Part shown: piece by piece, positions 1 to 12,763 of the stretch
Numbering within the stretch: position 1 is the stretch's first letter
Layout: the number at the start of each line of letters is the position of its first letter
Notes under the pieces: generated by a model
Databases searched by the model: none
Told to the model about the DNA's origin: nothing
The model's input: the letters and a program-made list of their open reading frames with translations, nothing else
Assembly: GCA_023078555.1 (NCBI GenBank)
Contig: CM041203.1
Coordinates: 391,481 to 455,480, forward strand
Length of the DNA: 64,000 nucleotides
Source of the DNA: Ulva prolifera
Taxonomy: Eukaryota; Chlorophyta; Ulvophyceae; Ulvales; Ulvaceae
Direction of reading: 5' to 3'
Made by a program: the position numbers and the translations under genes

Positions 1-400
1 CATCTGCCGTGCTCTGTGCAAGTCTCATGATTAAAGAGCTGCTGGGTGATCACGCGGCTTGATTTACAAAGTATGATCTTCATTGTATTGGTCAAGGCAT
101 GTGCAAATTTCCAATCGTAGGCCTCCTCCAGTGCTAGATGTCCTTGAAAGAAACATGCGAGCGTAATTGTAATTTTGGCCTGTTTGTCTGCTGCTTCTTG
201 CAGCATATTGCTAACAGCCAATGGATGCGCATGTTTTAATCATGATAATGGATGCGATGGCCTCTTGAGATTACGTTGTGGCCACAAGCAGCCGAATCTA
301 AATACAAACAGCGCCACTTGAGTGATGTGCGTGGGTGACGTAGGGGTGCTGAATTACAGTTAAGCACGGATTAAACCAGAGATTACAGAAAACTATGCTG

Positions 401-1436
401 TTGTAATTAAGTGTTAATTTGAAAATGTGTGATTGACTCAAAGCCGATTATTATTAATTTTGTCTTGCGATTACAGTGTACATCATAATTAAATGGAGAA
501 CCGAATGCATCCATGCCGACCAGCTGTACATGCGATGTAGAGGGCATGCCTGTCGCTGGTGCTGCTGGCAATGACGCTGTTGCAAAGTCATGTGTGCCAT
601 GCTTCTGTATCACTCCATTCGGTAGCAATCGGGCCCTTGCTCCGTGCATGCACTGCTGGTGGATCCGGACTTGTTTCCATACGCTGATGCAGTTCACTCT
701 GATGTGTAGTTGGACAGACTGTATTTGTCTGTGTTTGTGTAATTTAAGTCTACTTTACTTCACTGTTCAGCTGTCACCATGAGTAGGTGCAGCCGTATTA
801 TCTCTGTGTACAGCCAGCATGCAGTGTGTTGTGCACCCAGTCTAATAGTGGAGCTGTTATCATGCCAGCATGGCCGGCATGATCCAAAAGAACGGCCTTT
901 TCTTGGATAACTTCCAAGCAGGACACATTGCTTTGTGAGGGTTCCCCAGCTTTTGTTGCAGTCCTGTGATATGACCGCTTTACCACTGGACTGCAACATT
1001 GTACCCATTATGCTGTTCTGCAGTGCCCAGCATCTGTGTCATTGACGAGAACAGTGCCCGGCGGTGAAGAAGTCTTCAGTAGAGCTTATACTACACTGCT
1101 GGCAGTGTTGCATCTATAGCAGGCATTGTCACACAGCTTGATACACTCCTGGCGAGCACAGCTGCACCACTCAGCTTGCTGCACAGCACCCCCGCTGGCA
1201 CGTTGACACAGGCAGTGTGCGATATGTAGCAATGGCCAGTGTCTGTGTCGATTGAACTCGCGAATGCTGCGAAGCTGACAGGCCTTAAAGGTAGTTACAG
1301 GAAATAATTAACTGCTTAATTAAGTGTTAATTAGACACCGAAAAAGCTCATTAATTGAATGTAAACGATGTTAATTTCGATATTTTTGTTTACAGATAAT
1401 TCACAGTGTAATTATATTTTGTAATTAAGTGTTAAT
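401..1436. repeat. Short dispersed AT-rich motif, three copies
   Basis: The 18-base motif TTGTAATTAAGTGTTAAT occurs exactly at 401-418 and again at 1419-1436. A close variant carrying the same TTAATTAAGTGTTAATT core is at about 1315-1332. The two exact copies share further flanking similarity (TGA soon after the motif). The stretch 1300-1440 also contains the inverted pair GTAAAC/GTTTAC. This looks like the remains of a small AT-rich repeat family, but I cannot define element ends. Confidence 0.4.
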
Positions 1437-2814
1437 CTGAGATCTGGAGAATGTAATCAGCAGCCCTACGTGGGTCTCGTCTTCATGCACCACAAAACGA
1501 TGCTGGTATTGTTTCCAGTGAGTATCCAGACATACCAACTTTGACACACTCGTAGCCCAGATCTTGCACTGATTGTCAGTCAAAGTGCCGCTTATCCCTT
1601 GTTTCAGCATTCCTGAAACAGACCGTGGTACTCGCCTCTTCTGCGTCAGGACTTGCCACAATTGTCCAGGTGCCTCTTACATGGTGACAGCAGCAATCAA
1701 TGGCCTATTCTCATCCAGACATGACCATGTCAACAGCTGTAGCATGTAGGCTTCGGCAGGCGCCGAGACAGAACACGCCTACTCCACCGGGGCATGTGCT
1801 AGACACATGCTCGCCGTTCACCGCACCTGGCTTGCCAACACCTAGGCACAAGTCGGCTCATCTGTGCCTTTCAAATGAAGCATTCAGTGCCGTCCTTGTC
1901 TACCAACCAGCTGGGGCCTGGGGTTGTGGCAAGCGTGCTAGATGATCCCAGGGCGCGTGCTGAAGGCCCCACACGATATTGTCTGCACAAGTGCCAGGTG
2001 GGGGAGCCCGAAAAGGGATGCCAGTGAACTGCGCACCCACTGTCTTCACAGCTAGCTAGCGGGGAGCGCGGGCTTACATGGGGACGTCGTAGGTTGCACA
2101 GCGTTCACAAGCGTACAGGAACCAGCCACAAATCCATGCAGGAGTACACAAAGTGCAGTGTCAAGACGCAGTCCGTATATGACACTCTGCGCTCTGCGGC
2201 CCATTGGCCCAGGCTATATATTTGGAGATGCCCCCAGATATGTGATCCTGCCATCTGCTGCCAAGCAAGCTGTTCTGCCCCGCCAGTCGTCACAATTACC
2301 GGACTGTGATCACGTATCCTGTTCCACCGATCATGGTTGTGCGCCCTATGCTACGCGGGCAGGTACTCTCAGTATTATGAATTCGGGGGACAAATTTGGA
2401 AATGGCCACATTGTAAATGCTAGTGGCTGCATTTGGAGCGCCTGCTGCCGCGTTGCCCGCTCATGACCGCCGGGTTGCCAAATCCTATCTGCACTCTACT
2501 TCTCCGCGGTTCCCTCCTGTGCATCGAGAGAACTGTTCCGTTTGCGGTCTGGCGTACTTTCCCACTAGTCGGTGCTTATGAATCGTGCGATGTCATGTAG
2601 CCTGTCCTGTTGCTGCATGACCACGCATTGGTCCTGCTACGTGCCGGCTTGGGTCTGGCCAGGGTGCAGGGTGCCTGTGTCCGCCTGGAAGCAGCCTTGG
2701 TGTGCCATAGCTCACTTGCCATCCGGCCTGAGCGGCGGCCTGTGCGACGCGTCCCCGCCCTCCCTCCTCTCGCTGGCCTGTAGATCCGACGCGCGGGGCA
2801 TGCGGACACGCGGG

Positions 2815-2935
2815 GCATGGCTGCTTGGGGGGTTGGCCAGCGGCCACCGGGCGCTCAGCTTGGGCCATCCCGGCCGCGCGGGAGGCGGCGGGGTCGTTCC
2901 GTGTGAGGGCCCGGGGCTGTGTGTTATAAGCTCAA
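2815..2935 (+). repeat. GC-rich dispersed repeat, copy 1
   Basis: About 110 bases here match the reverse complement of 14755-14880. The shared core includes GCTTGGGCCA, CGGCGGGGTCGT and GTGTGAGGGCC in the same order, with scattered substitutions and one small indel. No coding frame is conserved between the copies. It is a dispersed repeat of unknown class, possibly a fragment of a GC-rich retroelement. Confidence 0.55.
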
Positions 2936-3515
2936 AGCCGGAGGGGCCGGTAACACCGCCAATTGACGTGCCCTTTATCGCGATTCCGTGGCTATTGCAC
3001 CCTCCTCACAGTCAAAATGACATTGCGGGGCTGGTTGTGCGCAAGTTGGCGGTCCATATGTGCACAGCATTCCTGTGGCTAAGACTCCCAGCGCACGCAA
3101 ACGCCGCTTTCACAGATGACATGGTCATTGACTTCAAGTCAAGTCGTGGACTCGGTCGATGACCACATCTCAGCACACAATCAGACATCGATCTTCAAGT
3201 CATCGTGTTCTTCTGTACTATATCATGCAGTCGTCGTCACTCGCCGCGGCAACTGTCTCCCTAAGTAGCGCTGCTGTATGTGGAATTGACAACAACGTGG
3301 CTTTAAACAAACAATGCAAGAAATTTGGTGGATATTTGGTGGAAAATAAAGATTACATTTCTTCTTATATTGAAAAATACAACGCTAAGATGACATTGTG
3401 CGCATGTTGCAAACCACCCTTCCTGCCACTCCGTCGCACATTCATAAGCATGAGATAAGACGGGAAGCAGCCTTCGCGGGGTGCATGTTCCAGTGTTCCC
3501 GACAACACAGACGCG

Positions 3516-5880
3516 TGCAGGTATGGCGTGGAGGTTGCTGAATTTCTTCGGACAGGACTTGAGCATGACACTTACGCAAGCTGCGCCATGCTTGCCCTGG
3601 GCGCTGACCAACCAGGTAAACGCCGTCTATGCTTGTTTGTATGTGTGGTACTACCGTCAGGTTCTTGGAAATCATGTGAGAGGCAGACCAATTGCATGAT
3701 TCAATGATGCGTATTGCAGTCAGTACAACGACAAGTCTCTGGCTCCCAATGCCATATGTTGTAAGGCGAGAATTGTTTTGGAACTGGGTTCATTTGTCGA
3801 GTTTGACGCGTGTTTCGGCGGTGACGACACACTCGCTGCTGAACTCAGCTGAGTTCGGATACGCCAATTGCTGACTCACGCGAGCGTTACCTCCCCATGC
3901 ATGGACTCGACGAGACAGTCTCAGCCTCAGAAATCTGTAGCGAGCGAGGATGAAGCGACTGATACAAATAAAGAAGGTGCTTTACATTGCGCAATGATTG
4001 CTTGGTGCTGCATGCTGCTGGCTCGAAGGTTGTCTGCAGTTCGAACAAGCAGGCCAGTGGACGAACAAGTGAATGTAAACCGGACTGCACACGTGTTTGA
4101 CTTGAGAAATATCGCTTATATTTTGTCTGTACTGCCTCGTATCCATGATTTCCCCCGATCCAGGTGCCCCGAAGGTGTGAATTCCTCGTCTTTTGTCGTT
4201 GTGCTGCACTGAGAGATGCGCCCATCGTCATGATGCGCCATCAGTCCACCATACAATATACAACAGTTGCTGTACTATCCATGGACACGGAAGAGACTAG
4301 GCGCAGTGCTGCACCATCTCCGAGAGTCGCAGGGCTCCTCCACACGCTGTGATTCTTGCAGATTGAGGTGAGGCATGACATTGAGATTGGATATCGACCT
4401 GTTACTCATCCTCTGGTTGTCCTAGAGGGAGCGACGTTCAGGTCGTCGCAGCATCCAGTGATTCAGCATGCGACAGACAGGTACCCACAGAAGAACAGCA
4501 GCGGGAACGATCGTGCGCTGCTCATCCCTTCGTTATTTCAAATGTATTTCATTGACATTCTCTGGGTCTATAGTTGGATTACTTCCCGGCCTCACATGGC
4601 TGGCAGTCGAAGCGCATTGGGACAAGCGCGTGTTGCTGACAAAATTTACATACGTAATGAGTTCCATTCAAGACATCTCATGTGTATGGTGATCGTTGCT
4701 GTCCGATCTGGGAATCTCAGAGACATCTGTCCGCTTTCTATGAGTGTGCTCGACACGTCACTTCCGAGCTGCGTGACCTGGTTGCCCAACCCCGCCGAAC
4801 CAGGCATCAACAGTGCTAGCGCAAGCAACCTTGTCGTTTGATCGGTGGTCACTCATCACACGAGCTGATGTGTATGTTCTTGCCGCGAAGCAGGTCTGTT
4901 CATTGTATTCTGTTCCGACATCGTGACGGGGCCTCTCCAGCTACACGCCCTGATGCAGAAAAACGAAATGCACCGCACTTCAGGCGCAATTGATGGCTGA
5001 AGTGTTGCACAATTGCAGATACGGGAACGTGTCCTCGCTGTCAGGCATGGGAGAAAGAGGGTCATCCTGGGAAGAGCTCTTGCAGTGCCAAACCAGCAAT
5101 CCGAGGAACAGGAAGCGCAAGAACGCCCCTGTTGTTCAAAAGGGAGCCCTCTCGTATGCATCTTCTCTCCAAGTACAATTCTGCAGCTCTTAGAGCAGGG
5201 GCAGTACCAGCGATGCTGCCGTTTCATTCACGCCTGTTCCGCCGAGCACATCAGTCTACAAGGCAGGCCAGAAAGTGGGTTGTACAGAACCTGAGTAAGG
5301 CTGCTATCAAAGCAAACCACGCTAGATGTGATCTGTGCAGCCCCTGTGCCCCATGTCTGCTGCCATACTGGGGATACCAACTTTCTGCAAGGACATCTCT
5401 GCCAGCGGTTCGCCAGGATGCTCCGCGAAGACATGCATGCGAGGAGTTGTTACAGCCTTTGCGGCGCAGTCCCTCTGCTCACAGAGGGCACCATATAGCC
5501 AACGGCCAAAAGGTTGACCACGCATCAGTCGGACCACACCAGGTGGAGGGTTTTGGAAAGCATATCTCCGCAACAGCGGCGCAATCTTTGCATTCACTGT
5601 GCTCTCTGCGTGGTACCGGGGACTCTTCCCAGAAGGGTGGCAGACCACGCCCAAGTGACTGCTCTCAGACTCGCACCAAATGTCATTCGAGTTGCTCCCA
5701 TATGCTTCGTGACAGCTGTGAGTCATGGCAGTTGGTACCAGCTGAGGACAACTATCTTGTGGTCGGGCAGGTATGTTCTTTCAAGAACGGCTTGCAAGAG
5801 TAAAAGCTTGAAAAATGTCAAGGAATTCAGTGGATCAGTGCGTGTTCAGTACACAGTGACCTTTTACATTGCGTGACCTG
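3516..5880 (+). CDS. Possible multi-exon gene of unknown product
   Basis: Several short + strand stretches read like exons and are flanked by plausible splice sites. About 3516-3618 encodes YGVEVAEFLRTGLEHDTYAS, about 3716-3860 encodes QYNDKSLAPNAICC and on, about 4361-4480 encodes IEVRHDIEIGYRPVTHPLVV, and about 5540-5650 encodes FWKAYLRNSGAIFAFT followed by LAPNVIRVAPICFVTAV in another phase. I could not join them with matching intron phases, so this may be several genes or a decayed one. The last pieces carry small hydrophobic segments. The family is not recognised. Confidence 0.25.
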
Positions 5881-5928
5881 TTGCAGGACTTAAGGTACTT
5901 TAATTTAAGTTGCTGTCGTACATGCAGG

Positions 5929-6791
5929 CGGGCAATGGCAGTGTGGAGCATGCCTCAAGTGAGCCCTTGCCTGCCTCTGCTCCACCGTGCTGGAGCGACG
6001 CTGAGAAGATGGACTCAGAAGGCCCTCGCACCTCTTCTACACCGACAGCGACAATTGCTACTCCAAATGCCGGTCACTGGCGGACTAAACCTGCTACTTG
6101 CACTGGTGACCAGCCTTTTCTTCGACCCGAATCTACTGTCCCACGGCCGTGTGTATCCTTTGACTCCGTTGCATCCTCAGCACAGACAGAGGGAGTCATA
6201 CCATGTGATCCCGAGCCGGTCATCTACTGCTCACCCAGCTTCATGGAAGTGGAGCCCAAGCGAGGAGCCCTTGTAGCCTCGACTGATTTCTCTCCGTTTG
6301 CTTCTCAGGGTATTACAGGTGCCAGTACACCACAAGTGACAGATTGTGGTGGCGGCAGGACAGACGGGGCCGCGAAGCAGTACCACAATTCCTCGACAGC
6401 ACATGTTATGGAGTGTGCGCAAGGCATCAGTGTGCAGCTTCCAGTTGTCGGTCGGCAGCATGTGACGGCTTCGTCTTCCGATGAAGCCTCCCCACAGCTT
6501 GTGCATGTGCTACGTCGCAGTGAGACACTGCAGCGCGCAGGGAGCTTGTTCCAGGAGAATGTCTCTGATGGAAGTAGCGGCAAACCAGATACAGACATGT
6601 ACCCCGTTGGCATAGATGATTCTTGCGAATTGCCCGACGAAGCCGTGCTTGATGATTCTTGGGTGACTGTTGATGATGTGCTTCAAGATGAAGCCGTGTA
6701 TGACAGCCCGTCTCCCTCCTCCTTTGGCCAGAGCTTCTTGCGCAGACATGTGTACCCCACGCTGAGGAAGATGAGCCCCCCTCAAACCTAA
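5929..6791 (+). CDS. Ser/Pro-rich, probably disordered protein (exon)
   Basis: An acceptor (CATGCAG) at 5926-5928 opens a frame of about 288 codons that ends at a TAA at 6789-6791. The product is rich in Ser, Pro, Thr and Gly. Near its C terminus is an acidic stretch with two related units, DDSCELPDEAVL and DDSWVTVDDVLQDEAV, followed by a basic RRHVYPTLRK patch. No catalytic motif or known domain is visible. It reads as a large terminal or internal exon of a mostly disordered protein. It might connect to the exon chain at 6844-7865, but no donor with the required phase 1 was found near its end. Confidence 0.5.
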
Positions 6792-6843
6792 ATCGAGAGA
6801 GTTTGTGGCGTAGTACGTAACAGGCAGGTAGTGTGACTTGCAG

Positions 6844-7865
6844 GTGATTTAGGAGGCGTGCCTGCCAGAGTTTTTTCTGATGGTGTTGCCCGATAGTGGT
6901 GATTGGTCTTGCTCTACCATTGCAGACAACTATGATCTTGGTTGCATGGAGCATGGGCGCCCAGGCGATCTGTATGCAGTAAAATTTCGATATCTTCAAG
7001 GTGCCCCAGTGACTGTACAGTTCATGCAAAGTATGGACAGAAAATTGAGATCTTATAGATAGATTGACAAATTTCATGCAAGCTGGGGCTATGCAGTCAA
7101 ATGGACAAGGTGGTAGTAGCCTCAACTACAGGTAATGCTGTGATAGATTTACATGGGCCAGCGGTAATTGTCGTTCTCAAAATTTCCGCAAGACGTGTGT
7201 GGCTATCAGCTTGTCTAACTGCGAGTAAAGCACAAATCTGCTCGTAGTGGAGATGACAGAAGTGAAAAGTATGCCTCACGACTTGATGGAATACCGTTTG
7301 ATTCCAGGTGCAGACAGAGCGCACCTTGTGTGCATGTGCGACAGAGTGGTGATCGCATTATGGGTTGCCATGCATCCAAGCCATGCAGATTGATTTCGAC
7401 AGTCACAACAGACCCGAAACTTTTCATACCTGCAACCTTCCTTGGAAGTAGAAGCAGACACCCTCGTTGATTTATCCTGGGGCACACAGGTATTGCAAGC
7501 ATTGTCTTCGATGTTGGGTGATGTCGATGTGCTGAATATGCGCAGTCGCACAAACACAGACACTCAAATGCCTGGGTGATGAAATCGCTGCCCTCTGCAT
7601 TGCAGCAAGCAATGTGCGAGCTGCGGTTTACCATGGTCAGTTGCCTTGTGCCACACCGTGGCATCAGTGGAGCAGGCCCTCGGGACGATCCAATTTGGTT
7701 AGATTGGCTGTGATGATACAAGAAGTAATGTCAACTCTTGAAGATGCATGTGGCAACAAGTGTTCACCAATGCACTTGCCAATTCCTCTAGATACACTGA
7801 ATATACTGTACACGGCAGCATTTAGCCCGGTGCGAGGTGTGCAGCCAATGCAAACATATCGATGA
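6844..7865 (+). CDS. Unrecognised protein, seven linked 3' exons
   Basis: Seven exons join with consistent phases and GT-AG introns: 6844-6882, 6926-7000, 7132-7224, 7308-7363, 7403-7575, 7606-7697 and 7792-7865, which ends in TGA. Introns are about 43, 131, 83, 39, 30 and 94 nt. The product includes NAVIDLHGPAVIVVLKISAR, then EVEADTLVDLSWGTQVLQAL, then a CASCG motif, and ends SPVRGVQPMQTYR. The alternation of hydrophobic and polar residues looks like a folded domain, but I do not recognise the family. The 5' end is unresolved and may lie in the exon ending at 6791. The three short introns are the weakest part of the model. Confidence 0.5.
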
Positions 7866-10708
7866 ATGTCAGAGTGCCCCATGAAGAGCATCACTGCTAT
7901 GTCACCTTGAGCCGCAGCGAGCACCCAGGCAAGCAGACACTTGCTGTAAGGCATGCATACAGGAACTGGTGGCCCTTGCAAAATTGCAGAGTTTAAACAG
8001 TATCACATGCGAGCAGCAGATCAACTGTGGAAAGCTGCACATGTAGAGTGACCTGTCTGTTAGCAAACATCGAACGTGATCACCCTGAAGCCGTCAGCAA
8101 ATACAGGCGCCGCCTGCATCGATTACCCAGTGTTGTGGGGCAAGCGGAGGACTGCAGTGGCTGCAGTGCTAGACGCTGCAGGAGCTACCAAAAGCTGAGC
8201 TACCAGAAGCAAAGGCAGGCATGCCTGCAGCCTATATTGATGCTGGCAACACTGAGGCAGGCACGTCAACATGCACATCAAGGGCGCACGCCCCACCACC
8301 CTGCTCGACCCCATCCCTGTCCTGGAGCTCCAGGCGCTACGTAGCGGCGGTGGCGGCTTGCTATTGCGTAGCCGCATCGCCACCCATATGCCTGCTGTAG
8401 CTAATCCCCAAGCCGAAATTCGACGAATTGGCTCAGCATGCTCAGAGCATTGATGCAGTTCAATGGGGCTGTGACGCGGCCAGGGGCCGTTGCGCGGCTC
8501 ACACTGCTGCTGCACACGTGCTAGGAGCATGTTAGCTGAGACAGAAGTGCCGCTGCGAGTGGCGTTTCTGGGGCAGCTGTGTGGGCAGCTGCACTGGTTT
8601 GTGGGCGTGCACTTTCATCATGTTGCCACTCTTGCCGCCCTTCGCCATCAAGACGTACAGCCCCATCTCGGCCCTTAGTCCCATCTGGGCCGCTTTGTGT
8701 GCCGTAATCGTTGTATAGCATCAATAGCGCCCGCCGTGTTTAGGACAAGAAGTACTCACGGGCCACAGCTACAATCCAGCCATTGCCCATGTGTGTGGCA
8801 GGCTTGTAGTACAGTGCACGTGAGCGTCGGTGGGTGATGGCGGGGCTATCATGCAGGCATAGGGACATGAGTGTGGACGAGGTCCTCTTGAACGTGGAGG
8901 TGCTGTGGTGGAGAGAGCACGACACCGTGCATATGACCAATCAGGCGCAACGCCACAAGGATTGCATTGCCATTGTCTACGCCACTATGCGCCTCCGCAC
9001 CCACGTGGGCCTTCGCACCGTTGCAGCGGCATGGCTGGCGCATAGAGGGTTCGGCACTACAGCCAGCATACGGGACAAGAAAGCTGTGCCCCTGGCTGAA
9101 CTCGCCTGACCCAAGCACCCGCCATGGTACACTCCTTGATTGTCACCCGGGGAATGGTGCGGAACTGCGGGCACAGATCAGGGCACAGGACGAGTGTGTA
9201 CGCAACAAAGCCACACACGCAAGCATTGACAACCGCAATCTAGCGAGGTGGTCAGATAATGAACACGGTGAGTGGAGAGAGGTGATGGCATACAACTCAG
9301 GGACCTCCGCAGGGCAATTTCCAATCTGTGATATCAAGCGGAACAGCTGGCAATCGATGTCAAGGTCGGGGCCTTACACGTGTCATGGAGTTCTCTTGAA
9401 CCTCAGAGCAGTACGAGGGATGCATGATGAGGTGAATCCATCCACGCAGGTCGAGCACGTAGTCAAGGTGGATACACTAGTATTGTTCAGGTGACAATCT
9501 GTCGTGGCTACCAAATCCACCATCTGTGTTATGTCGCTGCGACGCTCGATTTTTTGCGATGTTGCAAGGTACAGTAGATCGTGTGATAGCACTGCTTTGT
9601 TTTCACCTCGCAATCATGCGTTGCCAGTCAGTATGCAAATGTGAAGAAAGCCGACACCAGCTATGTGATCAATATGTACACACACTGGCAACGATCCCTC
9701 CTGCCTGTAGGACATATCACGCAAAAACCGTGTGCTACGACACATCAAATATCTCCCTAAGTTTTGATGACTGATGTTATGTACACCAAGTCATTCAGGA
9801 TCTGGATTGCCCTGCACAGGTGAACATTGACTCCCTGTGGAATTTACAAGGACAGGGTCGGAGGCAGGTAGTACCGCAGACACTGCACGGTGACACAGCG
9901 CAACCCAAAAACATCGACGCTGCCCCCAACATGGAACAATCCCAAATCACCCCAACTGCTTCCTCAATGTTTCAAAGACCCACTGTGCTTCCCGCACATC
10001 CCCCTCTCATGCATGCATGGGTTCGAACACCCACGCGAACACCATGGCAGCTCTGCCTCATGGCAGGATTGGGGGCCCCATGTACTTCTTGGGAGCAGTG
10101 TCGTGTGTCGCCGGTTGGGCTGCCCGAGCTGGCAGAAGGTGGGGGTTTTTAACAATGCAGTGCCGTATGGAGGCGGCGCGCATGAGCGTGTGCGCAGAGG
10201 TGGCTGTGTGGAGAGGTGCTGGTGTGCGTGAGTGGTGTTGACGTACTGGATTGTCTGATGGGTATCTCATGATTTGTGGCGCGCGCTGATCCTGCCGTTC
10301 TATCTTCCTCTCCGACGTCGTGCCTCATCCACACAGACACCAACTCCGAATCCCAAAACCGACACGAATCCAAGAAACGGCCTGTAAGTGCGCGGCACAG
10401 GGCCTATGAACACAGCAGCACTGACTTTGCTTTCCTAAACAATATGCCAATATATGGGCAACGGTTTCTGGTGACCCCAATCACTGCGTAGAGTGAGATT
10501 GGCGAGATGGGTTTGGCGAGGGGGGGGGGGGGGGGGATAGGTGCATGCCCCCTAACCCACCAGATTTGATTGCAAAACGTCAAAGGTACGCAAGCCGATA
10601 AGAATCATGATTGGATGAATCGACAAAGTCTGCAATCCCGAGAAGACGCATATACAGACACCGCGCGGACAAAGACACACACGCACGCCACATAAATGAA
10701 TGTCACGC
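7866..10708. other. No gene assigned; scattered short frames
   Basis: Frames of 60-175 codons overlap on both strands and none can be tied to a family. The best + frame is 8834-9109 (91 codons, with VDEVLLNVEVLWWREHD), and 8967-9494 is open for 175 codons in another phase. Neither has convincing splice partners. 9820-10260 is C-rich then G-rich low-complexity sequence. The interval lies downstream of the 3' end of the SKIP5-like gene. Confidence 0.4.
10520..10536. repeat. G17 homopolymer
   Basis: An uninterrupted run of 17 G on the + strand, in intergenic DNA about 170 bases beyond the stop codon of the SKIP5-like gene. Other long G or C runs are at 14.87, 42.22 and 45.82 kb. Confidence 0.9.
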
Positions 10709-11934
10709 TCACCATAGCTGCACAGAATCATAGGCAATACGCTTGCGCAGACGACGCACTGTGCCACTCTCTGGCATCCCACTGTACCTTCGCTTCTTTA
10801 AAGCAGTGCTGCTGAGGACTTGGGCAGCACTGTCAGCAACTGTGGTGGTGCCAATCTTTCGCTCCGCCAAGTGTGCCTGCTCCACCTTGAACCAGAAGCA
10901 AAGCCCACCCCAGCCTTGCAACATACGGACATCATGAAGTTTCCCATCCCCTTTACATTGCACTGCACGTTGTGCACCCAATATTGTTGTTTCCTCCACA
11001 GTCAAGCTCCCCGCTGGGCGGCTCGCTCTCACATCTGCTTTGCAATCCCTGTTGTCCTCGCGTTGACGGGCCGCAGCCAACACTGCACAGTACAAATGTG
11101 CAAACCTGCCTGCATCACAGATGAGCCGGCAGCGTGAGAGCGTGACATCGCCGGCATGATGCCGTACACAAAATGCACGATGTGCCTCCACACAGATGCA
11201 TTCCAGTTTGACGTTGGACCACAGCTCTAGGGCTGCATCAGCGTAATGCTGCCGACATCGTAGCGTGCTTCCTGCTGCACCGATCAGTTTGAGCGGGTGA
11301 CGTATTTGAACCCCTTCTGCTGTGTGCTCCCCTGGGCCCAGATGAATGCTGTCTCCTGGCCTGCAACACCAGAGACAATCAGTGACATCAAACATCACTC
11401 TGATGCAATTCCAGGCTCCGGGTACTTGTTGCATGCGATTTCGCAGAAGGAAAATATGGGCTGCACACCGGCTGGCATCAACTGCAGATTGCAGCGTTGC
11501 ATGACTCTGCCTTGAAGGCGGGGTATCACGGCCGTCCTCTGATTGAACACTTATCCAAAGCTTGGAGTCACAGCAAAGCCGCAGCAGCCTCTACATCCAC
11601 AGGGAGTATCGGCATTTGCAAGAGCAACCCTGTCATACATGTCTCGTGGCCTCATTACCTTGCAAGTGCTTGACGCGTTGAAGCGATCAGGAATAGGCTC
11701 TAGCTTTCGTAGGACTAGTTGCATACATTGATCGTCCAAGTCCAGCAGCCGCTTTGTTCGCGACTGCGTGGTTGGCGTCATCTGAAACCCAGCTGCCCAG
11801 ACACTGTCAGTGCTTCCCTCAGCAAAGCTGCCAGGTGAGCCAAAAGAAACCAGAACTGAAGAAATTTTGTGGCTGCGTGACGTTTTGACTAAAGTCGCAG
11901 CATCACCCGGTGAAAGCCCGCTAAAGTGTGTCAC
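10709..11934 (-). CDS. F-box protein with parallel beta-helix, SKIP5-like
   Basis: Predicted substrate adaptor of an SCF ubiquitin ligase. Exon 1 (11934-11659) starts at an ATG and carries an F-box: LDDQCMQLVLRKLEPIPDRF followed by NASSTCK. Exon 2 (about 11536-11469) encodes ATLQSAVDAS. Exon 3 (11360-10709) opens with RPGDSIHLGPGEHTAEGVQI and continues as a right-handed beta-helix/pectin-lyase fold, with repeated short strands (GDVTLSRCRL, SLTVEETTILGAQRAVQC) and a FWFKVE end. The order F-box, ETAV-like linker, PGD motif and helix is that of plant SKIP5. Intron phases match at both joins. The linker between F-box and helix is shorter than I recall for Arabidopsis SKIP5, so a small exon may be missed. 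Confidence 0.8.
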
Positions 11935-12763
11935 CGGGCCACGCGTTCACGCACAGAGTGATACAAGCACGCTGCGACGCATATGGCGTTGATAGAATGC
12001 AAGATATTTAAACAGCGGCTGTTGCGAAAGGTCAAAGTCGCAGCTCGTGCCGCGAGAACTTTCGACACCTGTGTGGAATAGTTTTTGGTGTGGCATACCA
12101 GACGAACGCAAGCAGGCGGTATCGCTGTTCACACAATGGAGCCTGAGTGCTCTACAACGACCCTATGCGTCGAGGCGAGTAGCGCCGCGAAAAGAGCGAG
12201 CAGCTGAAGAACAGGTTCGCAACCCGGAAAACACACCCCGGCCACAGCCAGTGGCTCTCTCAAAGAACAAGCACCCGTTCAATCCCGGCCCCGAGCAAAG
12301 CAAACCGTGCCCCAAGCAGAACCCAGCGCTCACACACCGACCTACCCACAAAAACACCCATGCAGCTGTGCCCGAGGCGGCCCAACCCCAGGCTGCCCGG
12401 CCGGGCCATCTCACTGCAGGGGCCCCCAGAAACCCGGCCCTCCCCACACATTTGCAATGCAGCTGCAGTAGCCGCACGGCCACGCAACCCGTCCCACGCG
12501 AAGGCCGTACAGACTTTGATGGTGTGCTTGACGGAGTGGCGTCAGTGACACGAAGTGCTGCAGCAATATGCACAACGCAGCTATTCTCCCATGCGCTGTG
12601 CATGCAGTCAGAGGTCCAGGGGGACGTTGCAAAGTCTACAGCTGCTCATCACTGTATGAGACATCTTGGAATCTTGTCAATCTTGCAAACGATGCTTGGA
12701 GCTTGCCACACGCGTACACACAACTCCAGTCGTCGACAATATTCGACTGAGGCGTGGGCAGTC

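Larger units (their letters stand above)
1..3515. other. No recognisable gene; AT-rich and GC-rich accessory DNA
   Basis: I see no open frame here that I can support as a gene. The first 1.7 kb is AT-rich with short frames in all phases. A 196-residue + frame at 2572-3162 lies in a GC-rich block, has low-complexity composition and is not credible as a protein. Part of that block is a dispersed repeat that recurs at 14.8 kb. AT-rich sequence around 3300-3380 resembles intron or UTR DNA. Confidence 0.5.

Noticed and set aside
2572..3162. 196-codon + strand frame
   Set aside because: It overlaps a GC-rich dispersed repeat, no frame is conserved between copies, and there is no family resemblance.
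5380..5780. Mitochondrial carrier-like C-terminal repeat
   Set aside because: AWYRGLFP and APNVIRVAP recall carrier proteins, but no Px[DE]xx[KR] signature or in-phase exon chain could be built.
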